DNA of 64,000 bases from Sporosarcina sp. FSL K6-3457 (GTDB lineage: Bacteria > Bacillota > Bacilli > Bacillales_A > Planococcaceae): positions 2,621,501 to 2,685,500 of the forward strand of contig NZ_JBBOWX010000001.1 of NCBI RefSeq assembly GCF_038007285.1, given 5' to 3'. The notes beneath the pieces were generated by a model, which did no database searches, had not been told where the DNA came from, and worked only from the letters and a program-made list of their open reading frames with translations. This document shows positions 55,106 to 63,682 of this stretch, piece by piece. Both the position numbers and the translations under genes were made by a program. Every line of letters begins with the position of its first letter. The stretch's first letter is position 1.

Positions 55106-55666
55106 TTATTCGTTTACTTTAACCATTGAAGGTCGAAGGACACGATCTTTCAACAAATACCCTTTTTGCATTTCTTCCAGAATAACGCCTGAAGGTTTTG
55201 TATCATCTGCACCTGTCATAATTGCTTGATGGAAATTCGGATCGAACTCCTGATCAAGCGTCTCAATTTCAACAAGACCCTCTGTTTCAAGTGCAGTGAC
55301 AAGCGTACGATAAATCATTTCCATACCCGTCATAATCGACTGAGCTTCTTCCGTCTTCGCCTCAACAGAGAGTGCGCGCGCAAAGTTATCAAGCACAGGT
55401 AGTAGGTTCGTCACGACGTTCTGCGCACGATACTTCTGTAACGCCTCTTGGTCAAGTGACGCTCTTCTTTTAAAGTTATCGTAATCGGCAAGCAACCGAA
55501 GTCGCTTGTTCTCTTCTTCCTGCAATTTCACTGTTAGTTCTTCAATGACACTGTCTGCGTTGTTTTCAACTTCGATAGCTTCTTCAATCACGTTGTCCTC
55601 ACCCGCAGCCTCAACTTCCTCTACCACCAATTCATCTTCTACAACTTCATTTTTAACCTCTGTCAA
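55106..55666 (-). CDS. grpE: Nucleotide exchange factor GrpE
   Basis: 186 residues. Acidic disordered N-terminus (to about 45), long coiled coil, and the family C-terminus HQAIMTGADDTKPSGVILEEMQKGYLLKDRVLRP split near its end. TTG start at 55666 after GGAGGG, overlapping the hrcA stop by 4 bases. Confidence 0.95.
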   Translation of the reverse strand: MTEVKNEVVEDELVVEEVEAAGEDNVIEEAIEVENNADSVIEELTVKLQEEENKRLRLLADYDNFKRRASLDQEALQKYRAQNVVTNLLPVLDNFARALSVEAKTEEAQSIMTGMEMIYRTLVTALETEGLVEIETLDQEFDPNFHQAIMTGADDTKPSGVILEEMQKGYLLKDRVLRPSMVKVNE

Positions 55667-56718
55667 TGTTTGTTCCCTCCTGCTGTTCCGCCACCGATTG
55701 TCAGCCTGGCTAGTTCCCTAGACAAATCACCGCTCATCAGATCAAGCAATGTGATGACCCGCGCATAATCCATTCGTTTAGGTCCAATGATAGCAATAGA
55801 GCCTGTCATGTTGTCTCCAGCCGAATAGGTTGCTGTAATCACGCTGTAATCTTCCATCGCATTCTGATTATTTTCAGAACCAATGCGCACATGAATCCCT
55901 GCCAGCCCTTCTTGGAAGAACTTCATAGCAGGGGCTCCTTTGTCCATCATTTCGAAAAATGTCTTCATCTTCTCAATGTCATTGAATTCAGGCTGCTTCA
56001 TCATATTCATTTTACCACCGAAATACAGGCGGTCTTCTGGTTCGATTGCAATTGCCCGTTGAAACGAGGTATACAAGTCACCCGTATGATGAATATGGCG
56101 TTCCAACACCGTTTTCGTTTCCTGCACCAACATCCTTTGGAGATGCGCGAGCGGCGTACCGACAAGTCGCTCATTTAGGATATTGACCATTTTTTCGATA
56201 TCAGATGCTGTAAAGCCTTCCGGTACATTGAACAATCTGTTCTCCACACGCCCATTATCCATAACAATGATGGCAACAGCCGTTTTATCATCTAATGGAA
56301 CAATTGAAAAACGTTTCACCGTGTGCAATGACGTATCAGGCCCGAGAAGAATCGACGTGTAATTCGTCAAGTCAGAAAGAATCGTTGCCGATTTGCGAAT
56401 TAGCTCCTCCGTCTCTACAACCTTATCCCGAAAAATAGAACGCAATTGAACGCTATCTTCAGTTTTCAGCTTTTCTGGTGTCAACAAATGGTCAACATAA
56501 AATCGATATCCTTTTTCGGATGGTACTCTGCCAGACGACGTGTGAGTCTTTTCAAGATAGCCCATCTCTTCCAAATCAGCCATTTCATTCCGTATTGTCG
56601 CTGGACTAAACGGGGCCTCCGGTTTTTTCGATAGCTGTCTCGATCCGACAGGTTGTGCGGATTCGATGAAATCGTCAACCGTCAGTTGCAATATAAGCAA
56701 TTGTCTGTTCGTCAACAT
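55663..56718 (-). CDS. hrcA: Heat-inducible transcription repressor HrcA
   Basis: 351 residues. N-terminal winged helix (LTNRQLLILQLTVDDFIESAQPVGSRQLSKK split, then ATIRNEMADLEEMGYL) and GAF-like domain. It binds CIRCE, present 43 bases upstream of the start, and so represses its own operon. The start was chosen at 56718 from a run of ATG codons, at the family N-terminus MLTNRQ. Confidence 0.96.
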   Translation of the reverse strand: MLTNRQLLILQLTVDDFIESAQPVGSRQLSKKPEAPFSPATIRNEMADLEEMGYLEKTHTSSGRVPSEKGYRFYVDHLLTPEKLKTEDSVQLRSIFRDKVVETEELIRKSATILSDLTNYTSILLGPDTSLHTVKRFSIVPLDDKTAVAIIVMDNGRVENRLFNVPEGFTASDIEKMVNILNERLVGTPLAHLQRMLVQETKTVLERHIHHTGDLYTSFQRAIAIEPEDRLYFGGKMNMMKQPEFNDIEKMKTFFEMMDKGAPAMKFFQEGLAGIHVRIGSENNQNAMEDYSVITATYSAGDNMTGSIAIIGPKRMDYARVITLLDLMSGDLSRELARLTIGGGTAGGNKH

Positions 56719-56736
56719 CATCATCACTCCTAAAAG

Positions 56737-56760
56737 CACAAGGCCACACTATGCGCCTTG
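56737..56760 (-). promoter_or_regulatory. Leader hairpin before hrcA
   Basis: ACAAGG...CCTTGT inverted pair in the 5' untranslated leader between CIRCE and the ribosome site, able to form a stem-loop in the mRNA. No known class. Confidence 0.45.
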
Positions 56761-56787
56761 TTAGCACTCTATAACTTCGAGTGCTAA
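56761..56787. promoter_or_regulatory. CIRCE operator
   Basis: TTAGCACTC-N9-GAGTGCTAA, a perfect match to the CIRCE consensus, located between the promoter and hrcA. HrcA binding here represses hrcA-grpE-dnaK-dnaJ until heat shock. Confidence 0.98.
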
Positions 56788-56797
56788 TACTACTGAT

Positions 56798-56826
56798 AAT
56801 TTAACAAATCCAACTCAAAGTGTCAA
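56798..56826 (-). promoter_or_regulatory. Sigma-A promoter of the hrcA operon
   Basis: TTGACA, 17 bases, TAAATT on the minus strand, directly upstream of CIRCE. Confidence 0.88.
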
Positions 56827-56841
56827 CGAATTGACTCATTA

Positions 56842-57975
56842 TCATGTGAGAAATTGCTGGAACACATCATTTCCTCTGTAAACACCACGGCGTGTTAACT
56901 TAACCGCATCATCCAATCGCTCGACAAGTCCATCTGCCATAAGCGATTGTAAAGTTTCTCCGTACACGTCTTCCAATGACTTCCCAAATTTCTTTTGGAA
57001 TAAAGAAACGGATACACCACTTGACTTGCGCAGTCCAAGAAACATTTCCTCTTCCATCGCCTCTATTTCCGTCACAACATGTGTCTGTTGCACAGGTCTT
57101 TCCCCCGCCTTTGTCTTGTCCATATATTTTGTAAGTGGTCCGATGTTTGAATAGCGGATGCCATCTATATACCCATGTGCACCTGCCCCAACACCTGCAT
57201 AGCCATCATTTTCCCAATAAATAAGGTTATGGATTGATTCGTGGCCTGGAACTGCGAAATTACTAATTTCATAGCGCATATGGCCGTGCTTTTCCATTTG
57301 CTCAATGAGCATCGTAAACATTTTCGTTTCGATATCTTCACCAGGTAGCGGCAGTTTGCCTTTATTCATTAAATTATAAAAAACTGTTTTTGGTTCAATG
57401 ATGAGCGAGTACCCTGAGTAATGAGGCAACTCAAGTGCAACCGCCTGATCGAGCGTATCTTGCCATTGCTTAATGGTCTGATCTGGCAGGCCGTAAATCA
57501 AATCGATACTAATATTATCGAAGCCTGCCTTGCGCGCCTCTTCAACAACACGTGCAGCATCGTCTGGACCGTGCGTTCTACCGATTCGCGTCAACAAGTC
57601 TGCATCAAAGGATTGAACCCCTATGCTTAGCCTGTCCACACCACCATTTTTTAGCACAGTCAACTTGCCATACGTCAATTCATCTGGATTCGCTTCCGTC
57701 GAAAATTCTTTTAATGAGGCGACATCGACATAGTCGTGAATAATTGCCAGCAATCGATCCAATTGCTGCTCAGATAATGATGTCGGAGTGCCTCCACCTA
57801 AAAAGACCGTTTCCAGCTCTTTAAATGAAATCCCTTGTTGGCGCATAATTGAAAGTTCCTGCCCAATGGATTCAATGTACGCATCCACAGGCTGATTTTT
57901 GAAAAATACTTTATTAAAATCACAATAGTGACAAATCTGATGACAAAACGGGATGTGAATATACATACCTCTCAT
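56842..57975 (-). CDS. hemW: Heme chaperone HemW (radical SAM)
   Basis: 377 residues. Radical-SAM cluster motif CHQICHYC near residue 11-18, GGGTPTSL, and HemN-like C-terminal domain. The family lacks the extra Cys of true HemN and inserts heme into enzymes. Start ATG 57975 with AAGGGG. Normally follows lepA, which is not found here. Confidence 0.93.
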   Translation of the reverse strand: MRGMYIHIPFCHQICHYCDFNKVFFKNQPVDAYIESIGQELSIMRQQGISFKELETVFLGGGTPTSLSEQQLDRLLAIIHDYVDVASLKEFSTEANPDELTYGKLTVLKNGGVDRLSIGVQSFDADLLTRIGRTHGPDDAARVVEEARKAGFDNISIDLIYGLPDQTIKQWQDTLDQAVALELPHYSGYSLIIEPKTVFYNLMNKGKLPLPGEDIETKMFTMLIEQMEKHGHMRYEISNFAVPGHESIHNLIYWENDGYAGVGAGAHGYIDGIRYSNIGPLTKYMDKTKAGERPVQQTHVVTEIEAMEEEMFLGLRKSSGVSVSLFQKKFGKSLEDVYGETLQSLMADGLVERLDDAVKLTRRGVYRGNDVFQQFLT

Positions 57976-58003
57976 TTAATTGTTGTCCCCTTCTCTTAAC
58001 GGC

Positions 58004-58030
58004 AAAAAGAGGGCTTGAATGCCCTCTTTT
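58004..58030 (-). terminator. Terminator upstream of hemW
   Basis: AAAAGAGGGC / GCCCTCTTTTT with a six-base loop and T run on the minus strand. There is no minus-strand gene directly upstream to terminate, so it may be left over from lepA or another lost gene. Confidence 0.8.
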
Positions 58031-58075
58031 AATTTAATCGTTTACTGTTGTCTATGTTCAGAACCATTATAGAGT

Positions 58076-58114
58076 ATCATACAGTATTATGGCGCAGCGT
58101 ACAAACATTGAGGT
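58076..58114 (+). repeat. 39-bp direct repeat, copy 1
   Basis: 33 of 39 bases match 60702-60740 (shared start ATCATACAGTATT, shared end TTGAGGT). The two copies flank the DUF2642/manganese catalase pair. Confidence 0.7.
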
Positions 58115-58454
58115 CATATTATGGGTTCATACTTTTCTTTGTTATCAAGCTATTACATGGAGGATTCGCGTCTAGGGATGACAGTTTTATCATCTTTAAT
58201 TTCTATGCTGATTTTCACAACAGGGGTTTACCATCCCTTCTTTTTCACACAGGATCCAGATCAGCAATTCTCGTAGATAAAGAAATAATATAATCACCTC
58301 ACACTACTAACTATAAGGAAGCAATTATTCCCCTGTTTAAAATGTCAAATTTAAGTAAAAATAGAGAGTTTTTCATGAATGTGAAGGATAAAGTGCAGAA
58401 AGGTCGCTTTCACTTTTAATTTACTAATAATGATATATGCAAGTTCTCATAATC

Positions 58455-58482
58455 ATAAAGTTTTGCTTTTCCCCATATACTA
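58455..58482 (+). promoter_or_regulatory. Candidate mother-cell sporulation promoter (SigE/SigK type)
   Basis: ATA, 16 bases, CATATACTA, which fits the CATAnnnTA -10 of SigK and roughly the SigE pattern. It lies 30 bases before the DUF2642 gene. Prediction only. Confidence 0.4.
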
Positions 58483-58511
58483 GGTCGATTCTGAAGAAAG
58501 GTGGGAAAAGC

Positions 58512-58733
58512 TTGAATGGACAACAATCGCAAGTCAAAATGGTAAGTGCATTTGACCCTTACTTCTATCAAACTTTACTAAGTTTCAGGTCAAAACATAT
58601 CGTTATTCACACGTCCAAAAATCCGTTACAAGGTTTACTAGTCACAGTCACGCCTGATCATGTTGTAGTTGAAGTGAGCGGCACACCATTTTATGTTCGA
58701 ATCCAAGAAATCGTATGGGTTACACTTGCATGA
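58512..58733 (+). CDS. DUF2642 family protein (YuzF-like)
   Basis: 73 residues. TTG start after AAGGTGG. The pattern DPYFYQTLLSFRSKHIVIHTS then GLLVTVTPDHVVVEVSGTPFYVRIQEIVWV (split) is DUF2642/YuzF-like. These small beta proteins are often sporulation-linked. It lies 33 bases before the manganese catalase and is likely co-transcribed. Confidence 0.75.
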   Translation: MNGQQSQVKMVSAFDPYFYQTLLSFRSKHIVIHTSKNPLQGLLVTVTPDHVVVEVSGTPFYVRIQEIVWVTLA

Positions 58734-58766
58734 TTTCAACAAATCAAAATGAAGGGAGTGAATCAA

Positions 58767-59660
58767 TTGATTAAACGCGTAAATAAATTACCAATCGATC
58801 TTCCAATTCCAGAATACGGGGATGCTAACGCCGCTGCTGCGGTTCAAGAGCTACTGGGTGGAAAGTTTGGAGAAATGTCGACGTTGAATAATTATATGTA
58901 CCAATCATTTAATTTTAGGCAGAAAGGCAAGCTCAAGCCTTTTTATGATTTAGTTGCAAGTATTACGGCAGAGGAGTTCGGCCATGTCGAGCTCGTTTCT
59001 AACACGATAAATATAGTCAATAAAGGTACGTCATTTACGGCAGCTCCTGACTTAACACCTTTACAAGACGCTACAAACAAACGTAATACGTATGCCTTCA
59101 TAGCCACTGCACAAACTTCAATGCCCGGAGACTCCATGGGAAATCCATGGCGTGGAGACTATGTGTTCTCCAGCGGAAATTTAGTACTCGACCTACTGCA
59201 TAACTTCTTTCTTGAATGCGGAGCAAGAACGCATAAAATGCGGGTGTACGGAATGACTGACCACCCGACAGCAAGAGAAATGATTGGTTATTTGCTCGTT
59301 CGAGGAGGTACACATATACTCGCCTATGCAAAAGCGATAGAAATGGCAACAGGCACTGATTTAACAAAAATGCTACCCATCCCTAATTTAGATAATCGTG
59401 CCTTTGATACTGCAAGAAAATATGAAGATCTAGGGTACGGTAATGTATTGTTTACCTGGAATGATGATGGAGAATACAAGGATATACGCCAGATTTGGAA
59501 AGGCACCAATCCTAGTAGTGGTGAACAGCTTGTTGTAAAAGAAGGCATGCCACAGGGCTATACCATTCCTGATCTTGAAGATATTCCTGAAGAATTCGCT
59601 CCTGGTATCGGCAGAGATGAATATGAGCAAATTGCTCGACGGTTGTTGTCTAATATATAA
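58767..59660 (+). CDS. Manganese catalase family protein (YdbD/CotJC-like)
   Basis: 297 residues. Ferritin-like four-helix bundle with metal-ligand helices: QELLGGKFGEMSTLNNYMYQ, ITAEEFGHVELV (E and H ligands) and LLHNFFLECGARTHKMRVYGM, LVRGGTHILAYA. It degrades hydrogen peroxide with a dimanganese centre. Start TTG 58767, eight bases after GGGAG. Close relatives are spore-coat associated; coupling to the DUF2642 gene fits that. Confidence 0.88.
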   Translation: MIKRVNKLPIDLPIPEYGDANAAAAVQELLGGKFGEMSTLNNYMYQSFNFRQKGKLKPFYDLVASITAEEFGHVELVSNTINIVNKGTSFTAAPDLTPLQDATNKRNTYAFIATAQTSMPGDSMGNPWRGDYVFSSGNLVLDLLHNFFLECGARTHKMRVYGMTDHPTAREMIGYLLVRGGTHILAYAKAIEMATGTDLTKMLPIPNLDNRAFDTARKYEDLGYGNVLFTWNDDGEYKDIRQIWKGTNPSSGEQLVVKEGMPQGYTIPDLEDIPEEFAPGIGRDEYEQIARRLLSNI

Positions 59661-60096
59661 TCGACTACGCATCATTTGATTTCAGCTAAAAACTTTTTTC
59701 ACATGCATGTTTAACTTAACTCAGTAAATGTTTTTGTTCTAAAAATACAGTGGCTGGACGAATGCAATTACGGAGATCAATCAGCAGGAACTCCAAACTC
59801 CCCACTGATTAGGGGGACTCAGACTAAATGTGCCACTTCCCGTGACAACGTCTGAGTATCTCTCTCCGAAAGTGGGTTTCTGGCCGGCTTATCGCGGGAG
59901 GCATCCCCGAGGAAGGATGTAGTTCAATCCTTCCCTAACGCCAAGCGATTTTAGTAGGATCCTTTAGTTCAACATATATCAATTCTATTTTAACTTGTCA
60001 TCCATTCGTCATCGCACTCTCTTTTCTCTCGATTTGCGGGTAAATAAAAAGAACGCCCGGATAGACGCTCCTCTGTTAATCGCTGAATGCAGGGCA
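59661..60096. other. Intergenic region with a structured segment
   Basis: 436 bases without a gene. The centre (59795-59936) is the structured segment listed separately; the rest is AT-rich. A terminator-like hairpin (GAACGCCCGG ... GACGCTC) before 60097 closes the minus-strand gene. Confidence 0.5.
59795..59936. ncRNA. Candidate structured RNA or mobile-element end
   Basis: A series of stems in about 140 bases: CCCC/GGGG (59800-59815); ACTCAGAC/GTCTGAGT (59817-59824 with 59850-59857) enclosing a CAC/GTG hairpin; CGGG/CCCG (about 59894-59909); GGAAGGAT/ATCCTTCC (59911-59934). GC content is well above its surroundings. It matches no riboswitch consensus I can recall. It may be a structured RNA or the RNA-coding end of a decayed IS200/IS605-type element. 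Confidence 0.45.
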
Positions 60097-60339
60097 TTAT
60101 TTATTTTTTATATAGCCCATGCCTTGCGTTGTTATTGCTAAAACTAGATTGGCTGACCCTTGCCCGCTATCCACGGCATAGTTTTGTTCGATAAGGTACT
60201 CAATCGCTAGTTTGCTATTTACGTCAGCATTTACCATTGCTTTCGGTAATGTATAACTTCCTCCATTATTAGCAAAATGAAACTCATACAGGCTTTGTAA
60301 CAGTCTATCCGATAGTTGGTTTATTTCTTCGTTAGTCAT
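60097..60339 (-). CDS. Hypothetical winged-helix-like protein
   Basis: 80 residues, AAGGAGAGG before the ATG. Helices NEEINQLSDRLLQSLYEFHF, then AIEYLIEQNYAV and LAITTQGMGYIK suggest a small winged-helix fold. No family recognised. Confidence 0.65.
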   Translation of the reverse strand: MTNEEINQLSDRLLQSLYEFHFANNGGSYTLPKAMVNADVNSKLAIEYLIEQNYAVDSGQGSANLVLAITTQGMGYIKNK

Positions 60340-60525
60340 GATTAATCCTCTCCTTAGTCATTAATATACAACAAACGAAGAAGGAATTCTTTATTTGTGC
60401 TTATGGCATCTAATAGTCCGAGTGTTCCAAAAAAGCAACCGTACATCTATCCCTTTCCTCTGGCTTACTTAATACAGTGTCGCTAGCACCTTAGACTTAC
60501 TGCCGTATTACAAATAATTATTATT

Positions 60526-60573
60526 CAAAAAAACACCGCATTTGGCTCATGAAAAATAAGCCGAAATGCGGTG
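60526..60573 (-). terminator. Hairpin with minus-strand T run
   Basis: CACCGCATTT-GGCT pairs with AGCC-GAAATGCGGTG around a short AT loop; the preceding A run gives T on the minus strand. A likely terminator for minus-strand transcripts from the helicase side. Confidence 0.65.
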
Positions 60574-60701
60574 CATATTATACAGTCCAAAATTACACTT
60601 GCTGGATGTAGAAACACAAACCTTCTACCTACAACGTTTATTCCTCATCCATCCGCAATACCGCCATAAAGGCTTCTTGCTCGATAGATGTATTAAATTA
60701 C

Positions 60702-60740
60702 ATCATACAGTATTGCGGTGTAACGTACAAACGTTGAGGT
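60702..60740 (+). repeat. 39-bp direct repeat, copy 2
   Basis: Partner of 58076-58114 with six substitutions. It is preceded by GCAATAC/GTATTGC inverted bases near 60652-60717. Confidence 0.7.
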
Positions 60741-60853
60741 GATGCGGGTTTATGTGGTTGATTATTATTGAATTGTAACAAGGTTTATTTGTGTGAATTA
60801 GGGTTTATTTGCGTCGCTCGGGTGCAAAATGGGGGCGAGATACTATTTTAATG

Positions 60854-60897
60854 AAGGAACAGCCATCTACTCAAATGAGTCGGTGGCTGTTCCTTTT
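60854..60897 (+). terminator. Plus-strand terminator without an assigned gene
   Basis: AAGGAACAGCCA / TGGCTGTTCCTT stem then TTC. No plus-strand gene was found just upstream, so it may mark a deleted gene or a small transcript. Confidence 0.7.
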
Positions 60898-61099
60898 CTG
60901 TAAAGATTGTTCAGTTCATCCGCTTGTTGAGTTCTGGGTGTTCATCATTATTATCACTTCTAACGTTGATATACCTGGTAAGTGGATAAGAAACTCCGTG
61001 ACGAAAAACAGAAGTGATGAGATTATTTTCATCTGCCAGAATCGTATTATTTCGATTACTCTGCGATTTTTTCGAATTAAATATCGAGAGACATATTAA

Positions 61100-62590
61100 T
61101 TATTGATTTAACACTTTTACTGCTCGTTGCGCTAAAACTTTGTTATTAATAATAACGAGAGTGAGTTTTTCTTTGGTTCTCGTTGCCAACTGATAAAACA
61201 TTCGCACAACATCGTAATATGAACTACATGTTGCATATAATTTTCCCTGAGCATCATAATCAACATAATCTCCTAATGTCAAAACCACATGATCAAATTC
61301 TTGACCAATAGCTTCATGAGCGTTCAATTTTGACTGGATATTATTATAACGTTGATATTTCCTTTGAGTTATTAGATCGTCAGTAAAACTTAAAATCGTA
61401 GCTTTCCCTTTTGAAGAATCTACTAATTCCTCTATATAGCTATTAGCTGTATAGATTTCATTAAAATATAAGACTTCAATGAAATCCCTAAATTCATAAT
61501 TAGAAGTATGATTGTGCTGACCATCAAATATCTTCTTTATAAAGAGATTAATTTCTTTATTACTCCTAATTTTCCCTGTAAGTACTCTGTTTATAACTTC
61601 TGAATTTAATCCTAGTATTTTATTTGCTATATCACTTGTTTTTTCATTAAGATGCAAGTATTGCTCTGGATCATAAGAAAAATATATTTTTATTTTATTT
61701 TCTCTAGCATAATCTGTTATAATTTCGAATTGGTACCCCGTGAGTCTTTGCGCCTCATCAATAAAAATAGCTTTTATCTCTGTTGTCAAAGATCCACTAT
61801 AATTTTTTATAGGAATTATACTCCAACCAGATTGTATTAAATTATAATGGCCTATGTTTAATTGAGCACAATGAATAATAAGGATAGAATCTCCTCTATC
61901 TTTATAATCTTTAGCTATATCGTATAAAAATAGCGTTTTTCCTGTTCCTGCTTCTCCTTTAATGGCCTTAAATAATTTACTACTTTTCTCAAACTCCACT
62001 TTAAATCTTTGCTGTAAATCATTTAAAAAATACTCGTTTCTTACAAATTTTTCTGTATCATTAAATACTGAAACCAAATACTGTTTCGGTTTAAAGATTT
62101 CATTTATATCTTCCTCTTCCATATAGCTTACCCGGTTTCCTTCTAACCACTGGACAAATCCTTCGAAATCTATTATGTCTAATCGATTTTCTTCAGCGAT
62201 ATATTGATAAATAGAATTACTGGATTTTACATATGTGAAAGTCAAAACTTCTCTTCCTGTACTCCTTAGATAATAGTTATTTTCTTTAAGTTGCATTTTT
62301 ATTTTTTCTTCAGTACTGGTTTCTTTTAATTCAATATTAATAATGATATCACTTGCCACTTTTAAAATATCAAATTGTTTGGATATTTGAGGTATACTAT
62401 AATCATACAAATAATCATTAAAGACATTTATCTCACTATAACTCTTTAGTATTTCCTCAACAAAACTACTTAATGTATCTAACTCTCTAATATTAGGTTT
62501 TATATCATTCAAATAGTTTCCAGCCAAGCCTTCTTTATACATCCAATTTAAAGTTAATAAGTTTATTTTTTTAACCTTAACAATGATCAC
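61100..62590 (-). CDS. Nuclease-helicase fusion, DUF2075/SF1 type (Nhi-like candidate defence protein)
   Basis: 496 residues, very AT-rich coding. N-terminal ~150 residues carry a PD-(D/E)xK-like arrangement, D73 in FDILK and E87-L-K89 in NIELKE, followed by a Gln-containing helix. Then an SF1/DUF2075 ATPase: Walker A GEAGTGKT (212-219), Walker B IFIDEAQRL, and C-terminal EAIGQEFDHVVLTLG and YQLATRTKEKLTLVI. GTG start at 62590 seven bases after GGAG. The fusion resembles Nhi, a single-gene nuclease-helicase phage defence of staphylococci. Identity to that family is inferred. Confidence 0.72.
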   Translation of the reverse strand: MIIVKVKKINLLTLNWMYKEGLAGNYLNDIKPNIRELDTLSSFVEEILKSYSEINVFNDYLYDYSIPQISKQFDILKVASDIIINIELKETSTEEKIKMQLKENNYYLRSTGREVLTFTYVKSSNSIYQYIAEENRLDIIDFEGFVQWLEGNRVSYMEEEDINEIFKPKQYLVSVFNDTEKFVRNEYFLNDLQQRFKVEFEKSSKLFKAIKGEAGTGKTLFLYDIAKDYKDRGDSILIIHCAQLNIGHYNLIQSGWSIIPIKNYSGSLTTEIKAIFIDEAQRLTGYQFEIITDYARENKIKIYFSYDPEQYLHLNEKTSDIANKILGLNSEVINRVLTGKIRSNKEINLFIKKIFDGQHNHTSNYEFRDFIEVLYFNEIYTANSYIEELVDSSKGKATILSFTDDLITQRKYQRYNNIQSKLNAHEAIGQEFDHVVLTLGDYVDYDAQGKLYATCSSYYDVVRMFYQLATRTKEKLTLVIINNKVLAQRAVKVLNQ

Positions 62591-62634
62591 TCCTAAGCTC
62601 CAATAAATATATATACTATTTGATTATTCGTTTT

Positions 62635-62760
62635 TTAATGTTGTTTCAACATCTTTTGCACAAATGACTGGGTAAGTCCTTCTTTCTCATTTATTAAAGG
62701 TGCAAGTAAATGATTTTTAACATCTTCATATTGAATATCATGTTGCAAGTATGAATACAT
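62635..62760 (-). pseudogene. C-terminal remnant of a lost gene
   Basis: 41 codons with protein-like composition (YLQHDIQYEDVKNHLLAPLINEKEGLTQSF split, ending KMLKQH). The frame remains open a short way upstream (HTDLFYY) to a stop near 62786, and no ribosome site precedes the ATG. Probably the decayed end of a larger gene. Family not recognised. Confidence 0.45.
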
Positions 62761-62951
62761 ATAATAAAATAGGTCAGTGTGTGATAATTACGGTCAGAAT
62801 ACTTCAAGTTCTATACGGCTATACCTTTATCATCTCGCTGTTCTATCGAATATGTTTCACTTGCTTTACAAAAAGCATCGACCGTCAATTCACCCCCTGT
62901 ACATTCTATCGTTCGACAAATTCTTTAGAAATCCTTCTAGTTTCACAAAAT

Positions 62952-62990
62952 AAAAAAGGCGACCGTCCAATAAGGATGCGTCGCCGTTTT
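62952..62990. terminator. GGCGAC/GTCGCC hairpin
   Basis: AAAAAAGGCGAC ... GTCGCCGTTTT. A run of T on the plus strand and A run before the stem allow termination in either direction. The first half (AAAAAAGGCGACCG) recurs at 63779. Confidence 0.65.
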
Positions 62991-63076
62991 ACGTTCGTAT
63001 GTAAAGTTAAATGAATGAGGACGTAATGACACAGCTGAATGCCGTTACCAATCGCTGTCCTCTGGTTGCTCCGAGA

Positions 63077-63682
63077 CTATAAACTTTGATTATTTTTCGA
63101 GATTTCACTAGAGATAACGTCGTAATCCCTAATAAAACATGAGAATAATTCTATATTTTCTTTTATTTGCTTTCTGGTATCTATGTTATAGTTATTTTCC
63201 AATCCTTCTAAGTTTTTTTCAATCTCGTTCTTCAAATACCCTCCCTCAGATTCATTACTAACAGTACCTAATTGAAATTCTAAGTTAGCTATGTACTGTC
63301 TGGTATTGAAATAATTATCATTCGCATTTTCTAGGTCACAAATTAAATCATTTATCTGTTCCCTAACGCGATAAACTACATATATTTGATCACCAATAAT
63401 TTTATCTAATGAGAAATCACTTAACAGCTTTTCAATCACTTTTATTCCAGCTATTCTATACTTTAGGTTAACGCTACTCTCGTCGAAATCCTCTTTCTCC
63501 ATAGCTTGTAGATAAGCTAATACCCTCTGGCAAGACTCTTTCGTAATCTTTTCTACTTGTTTTTCGTATTGTCTTTGATTCTTTGCATCTTTATTGTTTG
63601 TACCAATCACCGAAATGAGTGCTCCAAATATTGCAGCTAACAAAGTAGCAACAATTGTCAATATAGTTTCGATATCACTCAA
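63077..63682 (-). CDS. Hypothetical membrane-anchored helical protein
   Basis: 201 residues from TTG 63682, eight bases after GAGGGTG. One N-terminal transmembrane helix (IETILTIVATLLAAIFGALISVIG split), then a long helical cytoplasmic region with coiled-coil character. AT-rich. No family recognised; the location beside the nuclease-helicase suggests an accessory or defence role, unproven. Confidence 0.65.
   Translation of the reverse strand: MSDIETILTIVATLLAAIFGALISVIGTNNKDAKNQRQYEKQVEKITKESCQRVLAYLQAMEKEDFDESSVNLKYRIAGIKVIEKLLSDFSLDKIIGDQIYVVYRVREQINDLICDLENANDNYFNTRQYIANLEFQLGTVSNESEGGYLKNEIEKNLEGLENNYNIDTRKQIKENIELFSCFIRDYDVISSEISKNNQSL

Larger units (their letters stand above)
58031..58511. 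other. Intergenic region upstream of the DUF2642/catalase pair
   Basis: 481 bases with no supportable gene. It holds the first copy of a 39-bp repeat (58076-58114) and a candidate sporulation promoter near 58455-58482. Confidence 0.5.
60340..61099. other. Gene-poor interval with hairpins and repeat copy 2
   Basis: 760 bases. Contains a strong hairpin at 60526-60573, the second 39-bp repeat (60702-60740), and a plus-strand terminator at 60854-60897. A plus-strand open frame (60809-61099) has no ribosome site, is interrupted by the terminator and is rejected as a gene. Confidence 0.5.
62591..63076. other. Intergenic region between helicase and membrane protein genes
   Basis: 486 bases holding a short gene remnant (62635-62760) and a terminator (62952-62990). 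Nothing else supported. Confidence 0.5.

Noticed and set aside
59795..59936. tRNA, rRNA, tmRNA or RNase P fragment
   Set aside because: No conserved sequence of these RNAs was found; the stem pattern does not form a cloverleaf.
60809..61099. 96-codon plus-strand frame in the interval before the helicase
   Set aside because: No ribosome site, crosses a strong terminator, composition not protein-like.
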